In this document: positions 26,687 to 33,267 of the stretch, one piece after another
How positions within the stretch are numbered: the first letter of the stretch is position 1
Layout: each line of letters opens with the position of its first letter
Notes under the pieces: model-generated
The model's database searches: none
What the model was told of the DNA's origin: nothing
What the model saw: the letters and a program-made list of their open reading frames with translations, nothing else
Translations under genes and position numbers: made by a program
Virus record (IMG/VR): IMGVR_UViG_3300025168_000245
Span: 1 to 37,262 of that record
DNA: 37,262 nucleotides
Origin: a virus
Strand: one strand, 5' to 3'

Positions 26687-26721
26687 TCTACTAAATTTTA
26701 ATTGCTAAAAGGAGCAAACCA

Positions 26722-27003
26722 ATGGATAAATGCGAAATTGATGAACGAGAACACCACATAAGAATTAAGGTTGGTTGTATGGAGATATATGCGGAAAGCA
26801 ATGATATGCACGACCTTATTACGATTTCCCATGCGGACAACAGTCCTCTTAGATTTGATGAACGGAAGATTGTGGATATTGCTAATGGAAAGTTGTTTTG
26901 TTTAGGTGGGGAAACTGTTAATGAAGAAACAATCGTTGATTTAACGGAAGGAATAGCTGTCCGTAGACGAGTGCAAACTCTTTTGGAGGAAGCCAATGAC
27001 TGA
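26722..27003 (+). CDS. Small unknown protein (93 aa)
   Basis: First gene after the structured leader, with an AAAAGGAG site 8 bp upstream of the ATG. The sequence alternates strands and acidic helices (HHIRIKVGCMEIYAESNDMH; RKIVDIANGKLFCLGGETVN) and ends in a helical acidic segment. No recognised domain. It overlaps the next gene by 8 bp and heads a seven-gene run. Confidence 0.65.
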   Translation: MDKCEIDEREHHIRIKVGCMEIYAESNDMHDLITISHADNSPLRFDERKIVDIANGKLFCLGGETVNEETIVDLTEGIAVRRRVQTLLEEAND

Positions 27004-27250
27004 TATTATATTAAAATCACTGGACCCTCTTGCTGAAGAGGCGTTTTACAGTGAGGCTCACGAGGCCTTTGAACGTTTCTCAAGAAAACTGCATCGGTTA
27101 GAGATGCCAACAAAAGAAGAGTGCGAGGTGTTGACAAAACTAGGTAATACGGAAGGCTCTTACCACGAACGCTACGAGAGGGTGTTGACTGCCCAAGAAG
27201 AATCTTGGTTGAGAGAGTTTGGTGCGGTTTCTCCTCGGGAGGGTGTGTGA
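26996..27250 (+). CDS. Small unknown acidic protein (84 aa)
   Basis: Overlaps the preceding gene by 8 bp; its stop and the next ATG share one base. Mostly helical and acidic (DPLAEEAFYSEAHEAFERFS; TAQEESWLREFGA), with no metal or catalytic motif. Not recognised; an early or middle accessory protein by context. Confidence 0.6.
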   Translation: MTDIILKSLDPLAEEAFYSEAHEAFERFSRKLHRLEMPTKEECEVLTKLGNTEGSYHERYERVLTAQEESWLREFGAVSPREGV

Positions 27251-27465
27251 TGAGTAAAGCACCTAATGGCGCAAGGGTTATCTACAATCAAAACGGTGGC
27301 GGAGTCGTGTATCTTGGTTGGGGAAGAGGAAGGGTTGTTTTCAGTAAGAACGAAGAAACCGGGGAACTGTCTTGGCGTGATCCAAACAACTGCCCCGATC
27401 CCGATGTCCAGGACTTATTAATTAGCAGAGCGAAAGCTGTTTACATGGGAGAAAAAGATGAGTAA
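27250..27465 (+). CDS. Small unknown protein (71 aa)
   Basis: The ATG at 27250 overlaps the previous stop (TGATG) and is preferred over an upstream in-frame GTG at 27205. N-terminus MSKAPNGARVIYNQNGGGVV followed by WGRGRVVFSKNEETGELSW suggests a small beta barrel or sheet. It ends with acidic residues. Function unknown; it overlaps the next gene by 8 bp. Confidence 0.6.
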   Translation: MSKAPNGARVIYNQNGGGVVYLGWGRGRVVFSKNEETGELSWRDPNNCPDPDVQDLLISRAKAVYMGEKDE

Positions 27466-27646
27466 CGATTACTACGATTACGTCATGGAACTGATCTATG
27501 AGGACATTGATCGCGAGGATAAGAAGGGTTTGTTGAATGACGAGATAAATCAGCTTTCGATCGAACACAGTCTTGATGCCGATGACGACCGAGAGGGCAT
27601 CTTAATAAAACTCGCAGAGCAAAGGCTTGAGGAGAGTTTTCAGTGA
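27458..27646 (+). CDS. Small acidic helical protein (62 aa)
   Basis: Starts MSNDYYDYVMELIYEDIDRE and is strongly acidic and helical throughout (DADDDREGILIKLAEQRLEE). Acidic small phage proteins often bind host enzymes or mimic DNA, but no specific feature supports that here. Overlaps neighbours by 8 and 4 bp. Confidence 0.6.
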   Translation: MSNDYYDYVMELIYEDIDREDKKGLLNDEINQLSIEHSLDADDDREGILIKLAEQRLEESFQ

Positions 27647-27747
27647 TTAAAAGGCTATACAAAGCCCTTGTTGAGGCTTCTTTCGCCCTTCTTTCGGTGG
27701 CGCTGTTGTTGTTTTTGATTGGCGCTGGTTTGGTGCAAGGAAAATGA
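27643..27747 (+). CDS. 34-aa single-pass membrane peptide
   Basis: GTG start overlaps the preceding stop (GTGA), and the stop overlaps the next ATG (ATGA). Basic N-terminus MIKRLYKALVE, then a hydrophobic helix about residues 12-32 (ASFALLSVALLLFLIGAGLV). Continuous 4-bp coupling on both sides supports it as a real gene despite its size. Function unknown. Confidence 0.6.
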   Translation: MIKRLYKALVEASFALLSVALLLFLIGAGLVQGK

Positions 27748-28016
27748 TGCACCCAAACGAGCAACGCTTGAAGGAGTGGTCGGAGTACCTAAAGGAATCG
27801 GAAGACTCCGTACTGGTGGCGGACGGCTTTGAAGAGGCCTTCATGGGCGTGGTGTTTGAATGGGGGCCACCTCGAGCGGTTTACAGTTATGAGAAGTGTG
27901 TCGAGGTTCTCAGACGAGACATGAGTTATGAAGAAGCAGTCGAGCACATGGAGTTTAATGTGGTCGGTGCTTATATGGGTGAGCAAACGCCGCTCTTTTT
28001 TCGAGAGAATACTTAG
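27744..28016 (+). CDS. Conserved phage protein (90 aa)
   Basis: Core GFEEAFMGVVFEWGPPRAVY, then SYEKCVEVL...MSYEEAVEHMEFN and VVGAYMGEQTPLF. This series (GFxEAFxG..., AVYxYxKC, MSxEEAVExxEFNVxGAYxGExTPxF) recurs in phage genomes, by memory, with no assigned function. Coupled to both neighbours by start/stop overlaps. Confidence 0.75.
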   Translation: MMHPNEQRLKEWSEYLKESEDSVLVADGFEEAFMGVVFEWGPPRAVYSYEKCVEVLRRDMSYEEAVEHMEFNVVGAYMGEQTPLFFRENT

Positions 28017-28258
28017 TGGTTGATAAAGAAGATATGGTCAACGAGCCACCGCATTATAAGAAAGGTAAGATGCAAGCGATTGATATTATTGAAGCGGGGA
28101 TCGGGGACCAAGGGTTTGTTGGTTACCTGGTCGGGAACATTTTTAAGTATCTTTTGCGGTACAGGTTCAAGGGAAAACCAGTGGAGGATTTGAAAAAGGC
28201 CCGGTTTTACTTGGATAAATTGATTGCTAAAACATTAGATGAAAAAGAGTCCGTCTAA
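28016..28258 (+). CDS. DUF3310 family protein
   Basis: GTG start overlaps the previous TAG. MVNEPPHYKKGKMQAIDIIE, VGYLVGNIFKYLLRYRFKGK and EDLKKARFYLDKLI match the DUF3310 signature (VxxPxHYxxG...EaIdiI...F.GyxxGNxxKYlxR...KgxxeDLkKAxwYLdrLi). The family is widespread in phages and is related to the N-terminal part of T7 gp1.7, a nucleotide kinase; activity cannot be inferred for this short form. Its last codons and stop lie inside the first copy of the 12-mer TCCGTCTAATGT. Confidence 0.9.
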   Translation: MVDKEDMVNEPPHYKKGKMQAIDIIEAGIGDQGFVGYLVGNIFKYLLRYRFKGKPVEDLKKARFYLDKLIAKTLDEKESV

Positions 28259-28552
28259 TGTGTGTCTAAGCTAATATGTAAAACCCTATACACCCCTTTT
28301 TTATCCAAACATTATATCTAATATGGATTCCTAGCTTTTTCAGAGAAAAAAACTATAACGAGAAGCCAACAGATTCCGTCTAATGTGGTCTAATTCTTCT
28401 GTGAAATAAGCCCTATAGGGTTTTCAATGTTATATGGTCCGTCTAATGTTCATCTAACAATCTAAGGAAAAGCGTTGTTTGGAGACAACAAACAGGGTGT
28501 TTCACGCTAAAAGCAAGGTAAAAAAGGTAAGTCAAAACAGTCCGTCTAATGT
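28250..28552 (+). repeat. Four copies of TCCGTCTAATGT before the terminase gene
   Basis: Identical 12-mers at 28250-28261, 28375-28386, 28438-28449 and 28541-28552, all direct. Related fragments (TCTAATATGG near 28317, GTCTAATT near 28389) lie between them. An 11-bp inverted pair AAAACCCTATA (28280-28290) and TATAGGGTTTT (28414-28424) is in the same AT-rich non-coding stretch. Otherwise I see no gene in 28259-28656. Candidates are replication iterons, regulator sites or terminase recognition sites. Confidence 0.85.
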
Positions 28553-28656
28553 TTTGGTCTTTAAAAGTATATATAAAACAAGCACTTACAAAAGGGTAAA
28601 TAAAGGTAAGTTAATTTTTAGTGTGTTTTTGGTGTTTTTAGTGTACTTTTACAACT

Positions 28657-29157
28657 ATGACAAAAGGTGTATCTAACAACCCATCAGGGAAAAAATGGCT
28701 TACCGATAATCAAAAGAGGTTTGCCAGGGAACTCGTTTACAATGATGGAACAAAAACAAAATCCGAGTGTGCTGTTTCAGCGGGCTATGCAAAAGGAAGT
28801 GCGGGAGTAAAAGCGGCTGAACTTACTAACCCAAGAAAATACCCACTTGTTGTCAGGTACATACAAGAACTCGAAAAAGAGGTCCAGTCTAAATATGATG
28901 TGACTTTTGGCAGACACATAAGAAAACTTGCAGAAATAAGAGACCAGGCAATAGAAAAAGGCAACTTGACCGCCGCTGTTTCCGCTGAAGTGCAAAGAGG
29001 GCGTGCGGCTGGAATATATGTGGAACGAAAAGAAATCAGAACTGGGACGCTTGAGGCCCTGTCAGAAAAACAGCTCAGGGAAAAAATAGATGGCTTGCTT
29101 GCTGACTATAAACCCTTGATAGAAGCCGAAGAAGCTGTTTTTGAGGAAACAACATAA
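28657..29157 (+). CDS. terS: Terminase small subunit
   Basis: 166 aa. The N-terminal region KKWLTDNQKRFARELVYNDG, TKTKSECAVSAGYAKGSAGV and KAAELTNPRKYPLVVRYIQELE is the typical helix-turn-helix DNA-recognition domain of small terminases. A central helical part and an acidic C-terminus (ALSEKQLREKIDGLL) follow, fitting oligomerisation and large-subunit contact. It selects viral DNA for packaging. It stands alone: no large subunit follows. No clear ribosome site precedes the ATG. It ends 2 bp from the convergent minus-strand operon, without an evident terminator. Confidence 0.85.
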   Translation: MTKGVSNNPSGKKWLTDNQKRFARELVYNDGTKTKSECAVSAGYAKGSAGVKAAELTNPRKYPLVVRYIQELEKEVQSKYDVTFGRHIRKLAEIRDQAIEKGNLTAAVSAEVQRGRAAGIYVERKEIRTGTLEALSEKQLREKIDGLLADYKPLIEAEEAVFEETT

Positions 29158-29159
29158 AC

Positions 29160-29342
29160 CTATACTTTCCAAGACCATTCCTCTGTATCAGTCTTTTGCC
29201 AACCTCTACTAAGTAGTTCATCAGAAACAGAATAAACCAAGCGCATAGAGACATGATTCTGCGTTTTTAAACTTTCAAAAACCCGCAATAATTCAACATC
29301 AGTTAGTTCTATTGGGGTAAAAAAATCGTTTAGGTGGTTCAC
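29160..29342 (-). CDS. Last gene of the minus-strand small-gene operon (60 aa)
   Basis: GTG start at 29342 overlaps the preceding stop (GTGA). Starts MNHLNDFFTPIELTDVELLR and ends GWQKTDTEEWSWKV. Helical N-terminal half, Trp-rich end. Not recognised. Its end meets the terminase gene tail to tail. Confidence 0.55.
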   Translation of the reverse strand: MNHLNDFFTPIELTDVELLRVFESLKTQNHVSMRLVYSVSDELLSRGWQKTDTEEWSWKV

Positions 29343-29620
29343 TTATCCTGCAAGGCCTTCATGTTTTGTGGTTCTTCAATGTCGTACTCATACCAAGTGA
29401 ACGAAACACCAAGAGAATCCTCTAACTTGTTGGCGATTCTTGGCTGACTGTCTGATGGGCAATCTATACAAAGTCTGTAAGAACCCGAACTCGTTATTTC
29501 TACGGCTGTACCCACCCTTAGAAAAGGAAGAAGGTCGTGCATTTGGTTTTCATTGATGGCTGTTATCAATGTTGTTGCCTGTTTTACATCCAACCATGTT
29601 TTTCTTCTAAGTCTTTTCAT
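29339..29620 (-). CDS. Small unknown protein (93 aa)
   Basis: Basic N-terminus MKRLRRKTWLDVKQATTLIT, then a mixed alpha/beta pattern (VGTAVEITSSGSYRLCIDCP; GVSFTWYEYDIEE). A CxxC-like CIDC is present but alone. Overlaps neighbours by 14 and 4 bp. Function unknown. Confidence 0.6.
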   Translation of the reverse strand: MKRLRRKTWLDVKQATTLITAINENQMHDLLPFLRVGTAVEITSSGSYRLCIDCPSDSQPRIANKLEDSLGVSFTWYEYDIEEPQNMKALQDK

Positions 29621-29948
29621 TTAACCGCTCCTGTTCTTCGTACTTTTCGTATACGAAACCATAGTTTTTTCTAAAATAACGGAAAAGATTTTTGTACGCC
29701 CGTTGCCCGTGTTCTCTCCTTTCTGCACTGTTCGCATCATACAACATTCTTACAAACAACTTAAACTTGTGGTCTTTCAAGACATTAGGTGGACGGAAGT
29801 CTATTATCTTTCCATCCTTTGTTTTAAATGATTTTTCCCACTCGTTCTTTCGCCACACTTTCGTCATTTCTTGTTCCTCCGTTGTAAATGATCGCTCAAA
29901 TAACTCCATTTGTCCACTAACTGCTTGTTTTCGCTCATGTATTGTCAT
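29607..29948 (-). CDS. Charged unknown protein (113 aa)
   Basis: Rich in Lys, Glu and aromatic residues: QMELFERSFTTEEQEMTKVW, KIIDFRPPNVLKDHKFKLFV, QRAYKNLFRYFRKNYGFVYE. Mostly helical, no enzyme motif. Charge balance is more basic than its acidic neighbours, which would suit nucleic-acid binding. Overlaps neighbours by 14 bp each side. Confidence 0.6.
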   Translation of the reverse strand: MTIHERKQAVSGQMELFERSFTTEEQEMTKVWRKNEWEKSFKTKDGKIIDFRPPNVLKDHKFKLFVRMLYDANSAERREHGQRAYKNLFRYFRKNYGFVYEKYEEQERLNEKT

Positions 29949-30084
29949 TTATTTCACTCTCCTCTGGTCTAGTAAGTTCGACTAACTGCCACGCTAATTC
30001 GTGAACGGATACTGGATAATCGGTATTATCCTCAAGCAAATAATTAATAGTTTCTACTACTTCTTTTATCTTTTTATCACTCAT
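29935..30084 (-). CDS. Small acidic protein (49 aa)
   Basis: Starts MSDKKIKEVVETINYLLEDN and continues TDYPVSVHELAWQLVELTRP. It fills the gap between two neighbours exactly, with overlaps of 14 and 8 bp, the same packing as the rest of the operon. Acidic and helical; function unknown. Confidence 0.55.
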   Translation of the reverse strand: MSDKKIKEVVETINYLLEDNTDYPVSVHELAWQLVELTRPEESEINDNT

Positions 30085-30268
30085 CAAGGTTCTCCTTCAT
30101 TTCTTCTGTTAAACATCTTTCTTTTAATTCTTGAAAAGTATCAAAAGCATTATGAAAAAGATCTTGGTCATTTATCCAAGCTATCAATCCTTTTCTTGAA
30201 ACTATTTGAAAACTCTCACAACTTTCATGGTTATAAAAATGTATCGGTTTAAAATCAGCTTTCATCAT
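30077..30268 (-). CDS. Small unknown protein (63 aa)
   Basis: Starts MMKADFKPIHFYNHESCESF; then IVSRKGLIAWINDQDLFHNA and a helical acidic end. ATG at 30268 or 30265, both touching the preceding stop. Not recognised. Confidence 0.55.
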   Translation of the reverse strand: MMKADFKPIHFYNHESCESFQIVSRKGLIAWINDQDLFHNAFDTFQELKERCLTEEMKENLDE

Positions 30269-30444
30269 TCACCCCCTTTGGCTTTATTAATTTTTTCAAG
30301 TAGGTTAGTTGTTTCCTCTATCTCGTCATAATCTTCGTAGTATGGCTCTCTAGCGTTTTCGACAAACTTTCGCAAGGACAAAAGCCTATCCCCAAGCGCA
30401 GTTGTTATAATCTTTTGTTCGTCTTCGTCAAACTCAATACTCAT
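30265..30444 (-). CDS. Small acidic helical protein (59 aa)
   Basis: I start it at ATG 30444, which shares a base with the preceding stop (TGATG), rather than at an upstream in-frame ATG inside the previous gene. Sequence MSIEFDEDEQKIITTALGDR, LSLRKFVENAREPYYEDYDE. Two helices with an acidic tail; function unknown. Confidence 0.6.
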   Translation of the reverse strand: MSIEFDEDEQKIITTALGDRLLSLRKFVENAREPYYEDYDEIEETTNLLEKINKAKGGE

Positions 30445-30812
30445 CACACCACCCCCAATTTTCTGTTTCGTTTGTAAACAACCCTTTCTTGTTTGGTGAG
30501 ACACCCTTCATGCACTTTATATGCACCATCTGAAAAATTGTGGTTTGCTCTGTCATCATTGTCCTCATCATAAACACAACTCGGTGTCAAATCTTCGTCT
30601 ATATAGATCATCACATCACACCTGTCACAGTCGAAACCGCTACAATCTGGACAAGCGTACCCGTCTCGATATTCGCCATCAGCGAAGATGATTTTGCCTT
30701 CGCTGTCTGTTGATTCGTAATCTGCGTCAGCACCTATTCTGTTCACAAATCGTCCACTTCCAAAAGAAGTGTCCTCCCCACAATGAACGCATCTGTTTCC
30801 TATGTCACTCAT
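30444..30812 (-). CDS. Zinc-ribbon-like protein (122 aa)
   Basis: Cysteine pairs CVHC (8-11), CPDC (54-57) and CDRC (62-65), with further Cys/His near the end, look like one or two zinc-binding sites. The N-terminal MSDIGNRCVHCGEDTSFGSG and GRFVNRIG resemble small phage zinc proteins I recall from marine metagenomes. Role unknown; possibly binds nucleic acid or a host protein. Overlaps the next gene by 1 bp and the previous by 8 bp. Confidence 0.65.
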   Translation of the reverse strand: MSDIGNRCVHCGEDTSFGSGRFVNRIGADADYESTDSEGKIIFADGEYRDGYACPDCSGFDCDRCDVMIYIDEDLTPSCVYDEDNDDRANHNFSDGAYKVHEGCLTKQERVVYKRNRKLGVV

Positions 30813-31194
30813 AGTCTGCCTCCCAAACTGTTTTTGTACTCATACGAAGTTCATCAAAACCATCATTTTTTATAACGATTTCCTTGATGTCTATCAAGCC
30901 TATAACAACATAGTTGTAGTCTGTCGGCTCACCCACAAAACCCATGTCGTGACCAATACAAGCGAGAAGAATATCGTCCAATGTTCCTTCGGTTAAATCT
31001 TCGGCACATGAGTGAATGAATCTGTCGTCAACATACTCATAGTATTCGTCCTCTTTGTCTTGTTCAGAGGCTTTTTGTTCTAGTGCCTCAAGATTACTGT
31101 TCGGCATATGTAGGAACATATTTCTGTTCCCCATTCCATACGTTTCAAATTGCGCCCAATAGGATTTTCCTTTTTCCAGTATTGCTTTACTCAT
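30805..31194 (-). CDS. Acidic unknown protein (129 aa)
   Basis: Largest of the middle operon genes. Starts MSKAILEKGKSYWAQFETYG; centre very acidic (ASEQDKEDEYYEYVDDRFIH), then TLDDILLACIGHDMGFVGEP and YNYVVIGLIDIKEIVIKNDG. An alpha/beta domain is likely, but I do not recognise it. Start/stop overlaps (ATGA upstream, 8 bp downstream). Confidence 0.6.
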   Translation of the reverse strand: MSKAILEKGKSYWAQFETYGMGNRNMFLHMPNSNLEALEQKASEQDKEDEYYEYVDDRFIHSCAEDLTEGTLDDILLACIGHDMGFVGEPTDYNYVVIGLIDIKEIVIKNDGFDELRMSTKTVWEADYE

Positions 31195-31355
31195 ATCCTT
31201 TCCCCTTCTTCATCAAACAATCCGTCAGCTTCTATGAAACCATCTTTTGCTTTCTTCAAAATCCAAGCGTACCAATTTTTCTCTATCTCTTTTATATCTT
31301 GCTCGTCAACAATCAGACTACCTAAATCTTGTGTGTATTCTTTTGGTTCACTCAT
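31191..31355 (-). CDS. Small acidic protein (54 aa)
   Basis: Starts MSEPKEYTQDLGSLIVDEQD; then IKEIEKNWYAWILKKAKDGF and an acidic end. Overlaps 4 bp on both sides (ATGA), and it fills the gap between neighbours exactly. Function unknown. Confidence 0.55.
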   Translation of the reverse strand: MSEPKEYTQDLGSLIVDEQDIKEIEKNWYAWILKKAKDGFIEADGLFDEEGERI

Positions 31356-31570
31356 GACTGCACCCCCTTATTGATGATTGAATGTATCAAATCCATAACA
31401 CCCAATCTTATGTCTGCACATTTCATAAAACTAGAATCTTCCACTCCAGTATATTTATCCACAAGACTTTCAATATCTTCTGTTAGACAAGCAAACCCAT
31501 TAGAATTAAGGGTAAGTTTTTCATCAACCTCACCTTCCTCATCTATGTAATTATCAAAGTAAACACTCAT
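31352..31570 (-). CDS. Small acidic protein (72 aa)
   Basis: Starts MSVYFDNYIDEEGEVDEKLT; middle TEDIESLVDKYTGVEDSSFM; end VMDLIHSIINKGVQS. Acidic with two Cys. Overlaps both neighbours by 4 bp. Not recognised. Confidence 0.55.
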   Translation of the reverse strand: MSVYFDNYIDEEGEVDEKLTLNSNGFACLTEDIESLVDKYTGVEDSSFMKCADIRLGVMDLIHSIINKGVQS

Positions 31571-31764
31571 AACTTTCTCCCAAAATTATTTCTTGAAAAT
31601 ACTCCCAGAAGCTCGTCCATTCTCTGTTGAATAAACCACATTCTCGGCTCAAATTGTGTGATCCCTAAATCATCAGCTTGTTTGGTTGCCTGTATTCTGG
31701 CTTGCTCAAACTGAAGGCTTTGCACCTCAAGGATTTGTTTTAGGCTGTCGGTTATTTCACTCAT
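31567..31764 (-). CDS. Small helical protein (65 aa)
   Basis: MSEITDSLKQILEVQSLQFE followed by QARIQATKQADDLGITQFEP and a helix with two Arg/Phe clusters. Probably one or two long helices; less acidic than its neighbours. Overlaps of 4 bp on both sides. Function unknown. Confidence 0.55.
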   Translation of the reverse strand: MSEITDSLKQILEVQSLQFEQARIQATKQADDLGITQFEPRMWFIQQRMDELLGVFSRNNFGRKL

Positions 31765-31940
31765 TCGGACACCCCCTCACCATATTCGAGTTTGTCGATT
31801 TCTTCCCAAACCCTTTGGATTAGATTATGTACCTCTCTGCCTTCTTCTGAATCAAAAATATATTCGGGCAGTCCATAATCAAGGTTGCTCATAGCCACCC
31901 TTAAAGGCGATTTTATTTTTTCTTCTCCACTACTCACCAT
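31761..31940 (-). CDS. Small acidic protein (59 aa)
   Basis: ATG at 31940 or the GTG one codon in (31937) both fit; the AGGAGG site spaces better to the GTG. Contains MSNLDYGLPEYIFDSEEGRE and VHNLIQRVWEEIDKLEYGEG. Overlaps the previous gene by 8-11 bp and the next by 4 bp. Not recognised. Confidence 0.55.
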   Translation of the reverse strand: MVSSGEEKIKSPLRVAMSNLDYGLPEYIFDSEEGREVHNLIQRVWEEIDKLEYGEGVSE

Positions 31941-32154
31941 TCACCTCCTCACAAATACACCCTGATTCAAATTTATCGCAGTTCCAACAACTTGACTCAT
32001 AATAAAAAACAATACTTGGCATTTTATCCCCAAGTTCTTTATCTTTTATTTCTTTAAGTTCCTCCTCAGAAAGAGTATCAGCAAATGCCCAATTAGTATG
32101 TCCATATTGGCTACTGCAAATCTCATCTATCCCTTCAGTTATGTCTCTACTCAT
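31930..32154 (-). CDS. Small Cys-containing protein (74 aa)
   Basis: Starts MSRDITEGIDEICSSQYGHT; a cluster of four Cys near the end (SCWNCDKFESGCICEE) suggests a metal site. Start chosen at ATG 32154, 8 bp into the preceding gene's end, in line with operon packing. Function unknown. Confidence 0.6.
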   Translation of the reverse strand: MSRDITEGIDEICSSQYGHTNWAFADTLSEEELKEIKDKELGDKMPSIVFYYESSCWNCDKFESGCICEEVNGE

Positions 32155-32569
32155 CAGACACCTCCTCAAGAGGAACAACATTTATCGTGTAGCCAAGACT
32201 TCGGATATGTTCTAGGGAAGATCGGCTAAGAGTTTTTTCATTAGCTTGTTTTGCAAACCCCTTCGCTCTTGAACAATGTGGGTAGCAAAGAGCGTCTGCA
32301 CGATTGTTCTTGTAATACACTTCAATATACATTTCCTCATAAGCCGAGCCATTTACAACTCCAAACAAACCTAAAAACCACTCCACTTCGTCAAGCAACT
32401 CATTGAATATGTCTTGTCCTTCTTCGGTGTAGTTAATACAGTTGTGTTCATCTTTGTAAATGCTCTCGGAATACTTTTCCCCCAACTGCCTTTGCATAAT
32501 ATCATCAGCAAATTGGCAAGTGTGTTCTATAAACTCACTTGCATCTATTTTTAGTTTAGGCTCACTCAT
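32147..32569 (-). CDS. 140-aa protein with duplicated C-terminal domain
   Basis: I start at MSEPKLKIDASEFIEHTCQF (ATG 32569, CGGAG upstream). The N-terminal half is helical and acidic. The C-terminal half, MYIEVYYKNNRADALCYPHC, then SRAKGFAKQANEKTLS and EHIRSLGYTINVV, matches the whole of the preceding 63-aa protein in order and spacing. The conserved CYPxCxxAKxFAK part may form a small metal or redox site. Function unknown. Confidence 0.65.
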   Translation of the reverse strand: MSEPKLKIDASEFIEHTCQFADDIMQRQLGEKYSESIYKDEHNCINYTEEGQDIFNELLDEVEWFLGLFGVVNGSAYEEMYIEVYYKNNRADALCYPHCSRAKGFAKQANEKTLSRSSLEHIRSLGYTINVVPLEEVSDE

Positions 32570-32570
32570 A

Positions 32571-32762
32571 TCAATACTCCGTTTTTGAATTAGGGTTGTA
32601 GGCAACAACATCTATTTTGTAGCCGAGACTTTTGATAAGGTCTAGGGAAGGCTGACTAAATGTTTCCCTACGGGTTAGTTTTGCAAACTTCTTTGCTTTC
32701 AAGCATTGGGGATAGCAAAGATCATTCCCATAAACACTTTTGTAATATACTTCTAGTTTCAT
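32571..32762 (-). CDS. 63-aa paralogue of the next gene's C-terminus
   Basis: First gene of the minus-strand operon, with ACAGGAG upstream. MKLEVYYKSVYGNDLCYPQC, LKAKKFAKLTRRETFSQ and DLIKSLGYKIDVV align one to one with the end of the 140-aa protein, so it is a tandem duplication with loss or gain of the N-terminal half. DNA similarity is also visible (GTAGCC-AGACTT, GGTTAGTTTTGCAAAC-like stretches). Function unknown. Confidence 0.65.
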   Translation of the reverse strand: MKLEVYYKSVYGNDLCYPQCLKAKKFAKLTRRETFSQPSLDLIKSLGYKIDVVAYNPNSKTEY

Positions 32763-32807
32763 ACTGTTCTCCTGTATTTTTTGATAAAATAAAAACCTAG
32801 ACTTAAG

Positions 32808-32836
32808 AGTGTATCAAAAATGTATATACAAAGCAA
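32808..32836 (-). promoter_or_regulatory. Promoter of the minus-strand small-gene operon
   Basis: On the minus strand -35 TTGCTT (32831-32836) and -10 TACACT (32808-32813) with a 17-bp spacer, then an AT-rich leader ending AAATACAGGAGAACAGT before the ATG. The leader resembles those of the plus-strand array, but no TATGGGA is present. Confidence 0.6.
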
Positions 32837-32862
32837 ATATATATAACATAAAGGAGATTACC

Positions 32863-33267
32863 TTGCCAAGCCCAGAAACTAACTTTTGGAAAACAGTTAA
32901 GAAGAACCTTGTTGGTTTTAAATGGGTTAGGTTAGAATCTTGGGCTACTAAAGGTGTACCCGATTTAATGGGCTTTACGGAGACAGGAGACATCTTCACA
33001 ATCGAATTGAAGGTAGCAAAAGGTAACAAGGTTTTATTGTCTCCTCACCAGATAGCTTTTCATGTCGAACATCAAAACTCGCCTTGTTTTATCTTGGTCA
33101 AGCGTGCCTTTGACAAAGCACCCCGAAAATCTGAGGTCTACCTCTATACCGCGTCACAAGTGCGTCAGATCAGCGAACAAGGGCTTGCTGTCCTACCCAT
33201 ATACCACTCCTTGTCGCCTATTGATTGGTCTGGTGTCCGTGATGCGTTGCTCGCTACCCTTGCGTGA
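32863..33267 (+). CDS. VRR-NUC-type PD-(D/E)XK nuclease
   Basis: 134 aa from the TTG at 32863, chosen for the AAAGGAG 7 bp upstream. Active-site pattern: KGVPDLMGF (P33, D34), IELK (E48, K50) and LSPHQ (60-64, Q63), then CFILV. This is the VRR-NUC form of the PD-(D/E)XK fold, seen in phage structure-specific nucleases and Holliday junction-type resolvases; it could process replication or recombination intermediates before packaging. Its last codons and stop (CTT GCG TGA) lie in a variant of the 20-bp-period repeat. Confidence 0.82.
   Translation: MPSPETNFWKTVKKNLVGFKWVRLESWATKGVPDLMGFTETGDIFTIELKVAKGNKVLLSPHQIAFHVEHQNSPCFILVKRAFDKAPRKSEVYLYTASQVRQISEQGLAVLPIYHSLSPIDWSGVRDALLATLA

Noticed and set aside
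28479-28676. Plus-strand open frame of 65 codons before terS, TTG start
   Set aside because: It runs through one of the 12-mer repeats and AT-rich non-coding sequence, has no ribosome site and overlaps the terS start; composition looks random.
32763-32862. Plus-strand promoter for the VRR-NUC gene
   Set aside because: The region is AT-rich with many TATATA strings, but no convincing -35/-10 pair; only the minus-strand promoter could be defined.
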